NCBI GenBank assembly: GCA_020137815.1
Contig: WFME01000015.1
Coordinates: 1-43,396, forward strand
Direction: 5' to 3'
Source of the DNA: Hormiphora californensis
Lineage: Eukaryota > Ctenophora > Tentaculata > Cydippida > Pleurobrachiidae
DNA length: 43,396 bases
The position numbers and the translations under genes were made by a program. Under the pieces are notes generated by a model that was not told the DNA's origin, searched no databases, and was given only the letters and a program-made list of their open reading frames with translations. This document shows, one piece after another, positions 42,604 to 43,396 of this stretch (its first letter is position 1; every line of letters starts with the position of its first letter).

Positions 42604-42775
42604 CGTCGGACCCCGATTTACCGGGCCCCGATTTAACCGGAACCCCGATTTACCGAGAGGATAACTTCCCCCGATACGGAAAATAACGTTATTTGACCCC
42701 GATATACCGGGCACCCCGATTTACCAGCAAAACCCTTTCCCCCGAGGATCATCCTGGTAAATCGGGGTCCGACTG
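42604..42775. mobile_element. Right-arm copy of the pogo/Tigger-like MITE
   Basis: Same GGTAAATCGGGG repeats and inverted ends as 4,186-4,357. One terminus has lost bases (GTATACGTCGGACC). Confidence 0.75.
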
Positions 42776-42779
42776 TATT

Positions 42780-43190
42780 TACAATGATTCCTATGAAATC
42801 CATGGCACAATTTGATGTAAAAATTTAAATTTTTTGTAAAAAACAGATATCATTTTCATTCTATAACTCAAAAAATGCCTAGAAAATGCTAAGAAAGTGT
42901 TTAAAAAATTGAAAGTAAATTTTCAAATTTTTTTTATATGAACACACGCGAGACCAGTTTGGAGGTCACCCAGTGCCCCCCACTCCAATCACATGATGCC
43001 GTGGACGGTGAAACCAGCCCTCAGGTTGGCACAGCCTTCTTCTTGTCTTAACATCCCCTTCATGGCCTCAAATCTCAGTTTTTGAGAAACACACAACAAG
43101 CTCAAAATGCTAGGCTCCAATTAGTTTAATTACAAAATACAAACAGACCAACTCGCAGTCAGCTATTCAATGATCCGTCAAAGTCTGGGG
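42780..43190. other. Intergenic, mirror of 3,801-4,180
   Basis: AT-rich inverted copy of the left region. Nothing else recognised. Confidence 0.6.
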
Positions 43191-43194
43191 ACAT

Positions 43195-43396
43195 CAAGTC
43201 AAGTTGAGAACGTCCAAAGTGTTTTTACCAGAAGACTTGATGGAATGCAGAATCTCGACTATTGGGAGAGATTAAAGTTCTCAACCTGATGTCTCTTCAC
43301 CGTAGGAGACAACGTACATGTTGATACATGTGTGGAAGACGATCCATGGGTTTGTTCCGAATTCTAGAAACCTTGTGTTCCAACAGTGCAAGGCTT
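43195..43396 (+). pseudogene. Right-arm LINE-d RT tail, cut by window end
   Basis: Copy of 3,551-3,760 in inverse orientation: VFTRRLDGMQNLDYWERLK is readable with a frameshift before ending at the window edge. Confidence 0.7.

Larger units (their letters stand above)
21865..43396 (-). repeat. Right arm of the giant palindrome, reaching the window end
   Basis: Reverse complement of the left arm plus one additional family gene. It has many single-base deletions relative to the left, concentrated where the two arms are otherwise identical. Its true outer end is not visible. Confidence 0.93.

Overview
The window looks like nuclear DNA of an invertebrate animal. It is moderately AT-rich, holds long intronless reading frames scattered among non-LTR retrotransposons of the CR1/L2 type (ORF1 with CCCH zinc fingers, ORF2 with endonuclease and reverse transcriptase), and carries several small inverted-repeat elements and degenerate TTAGGG-like blocks. 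No bacterial or phage gene, tRNA, rRNA or CRISPR array was seen. The species cannot be named from the sequence alone.

The dominant feature is one giant palindrome. From about 3,551 to an axis near 21,865 the + strand is matched, in reverse order on the - strand, by 21,865 to the window end at 43,396, so the right arm may continue outside. Going inward, each arm carries: the tail of a LINE (LINE-d), a pogo-like MITE, a 5'-truncated LINE (LINE-c), a coiled-coil ORF fragment, a nearly full-length LINE (LINE-a), a roughly 650-bp inverted-repeat element with 7-bp target duplications, a tandem array of an unrecognised protein family (A, B and truncated C), a LINE fragment (LINE-b) fused to C, and half of a central array of five foldback units. 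Positions 1-3,550 lie outside the visible symmetry and hold direct repeats, a foldback element and one probable host exon.

The unknown gene family is the most interesting coding content. A (781 aa) and B (798 aa) are intact on the left. They share an MTEPPAKR start, a near-identical C-terminal block, an acidic tail and a splice-acceptor-like tract about 11 nt before the ATG. The right arm has an extra member: A' and A2 stand where the left arm has a single A. Left A is exactly A' in its first half and A2 in its second, switching inside 47 identical bases. This is the signature of an unequal crossover that removes 3,457 bp.

The right arm is full of single-base frameshifts, but only where a near-identical left copy exists. 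Segments unique to the right (A2 first half, A' second half, middle of B') are open. This suggests unpolished consensus in multi-mapping sequence more than true gene decay. The arms may be two haplotypes or loci joined at the palindromic array, or a genuine inverted duplication. The 3.5-kb structural difference and the B/B' divergence argue against one read simply copied on itself.
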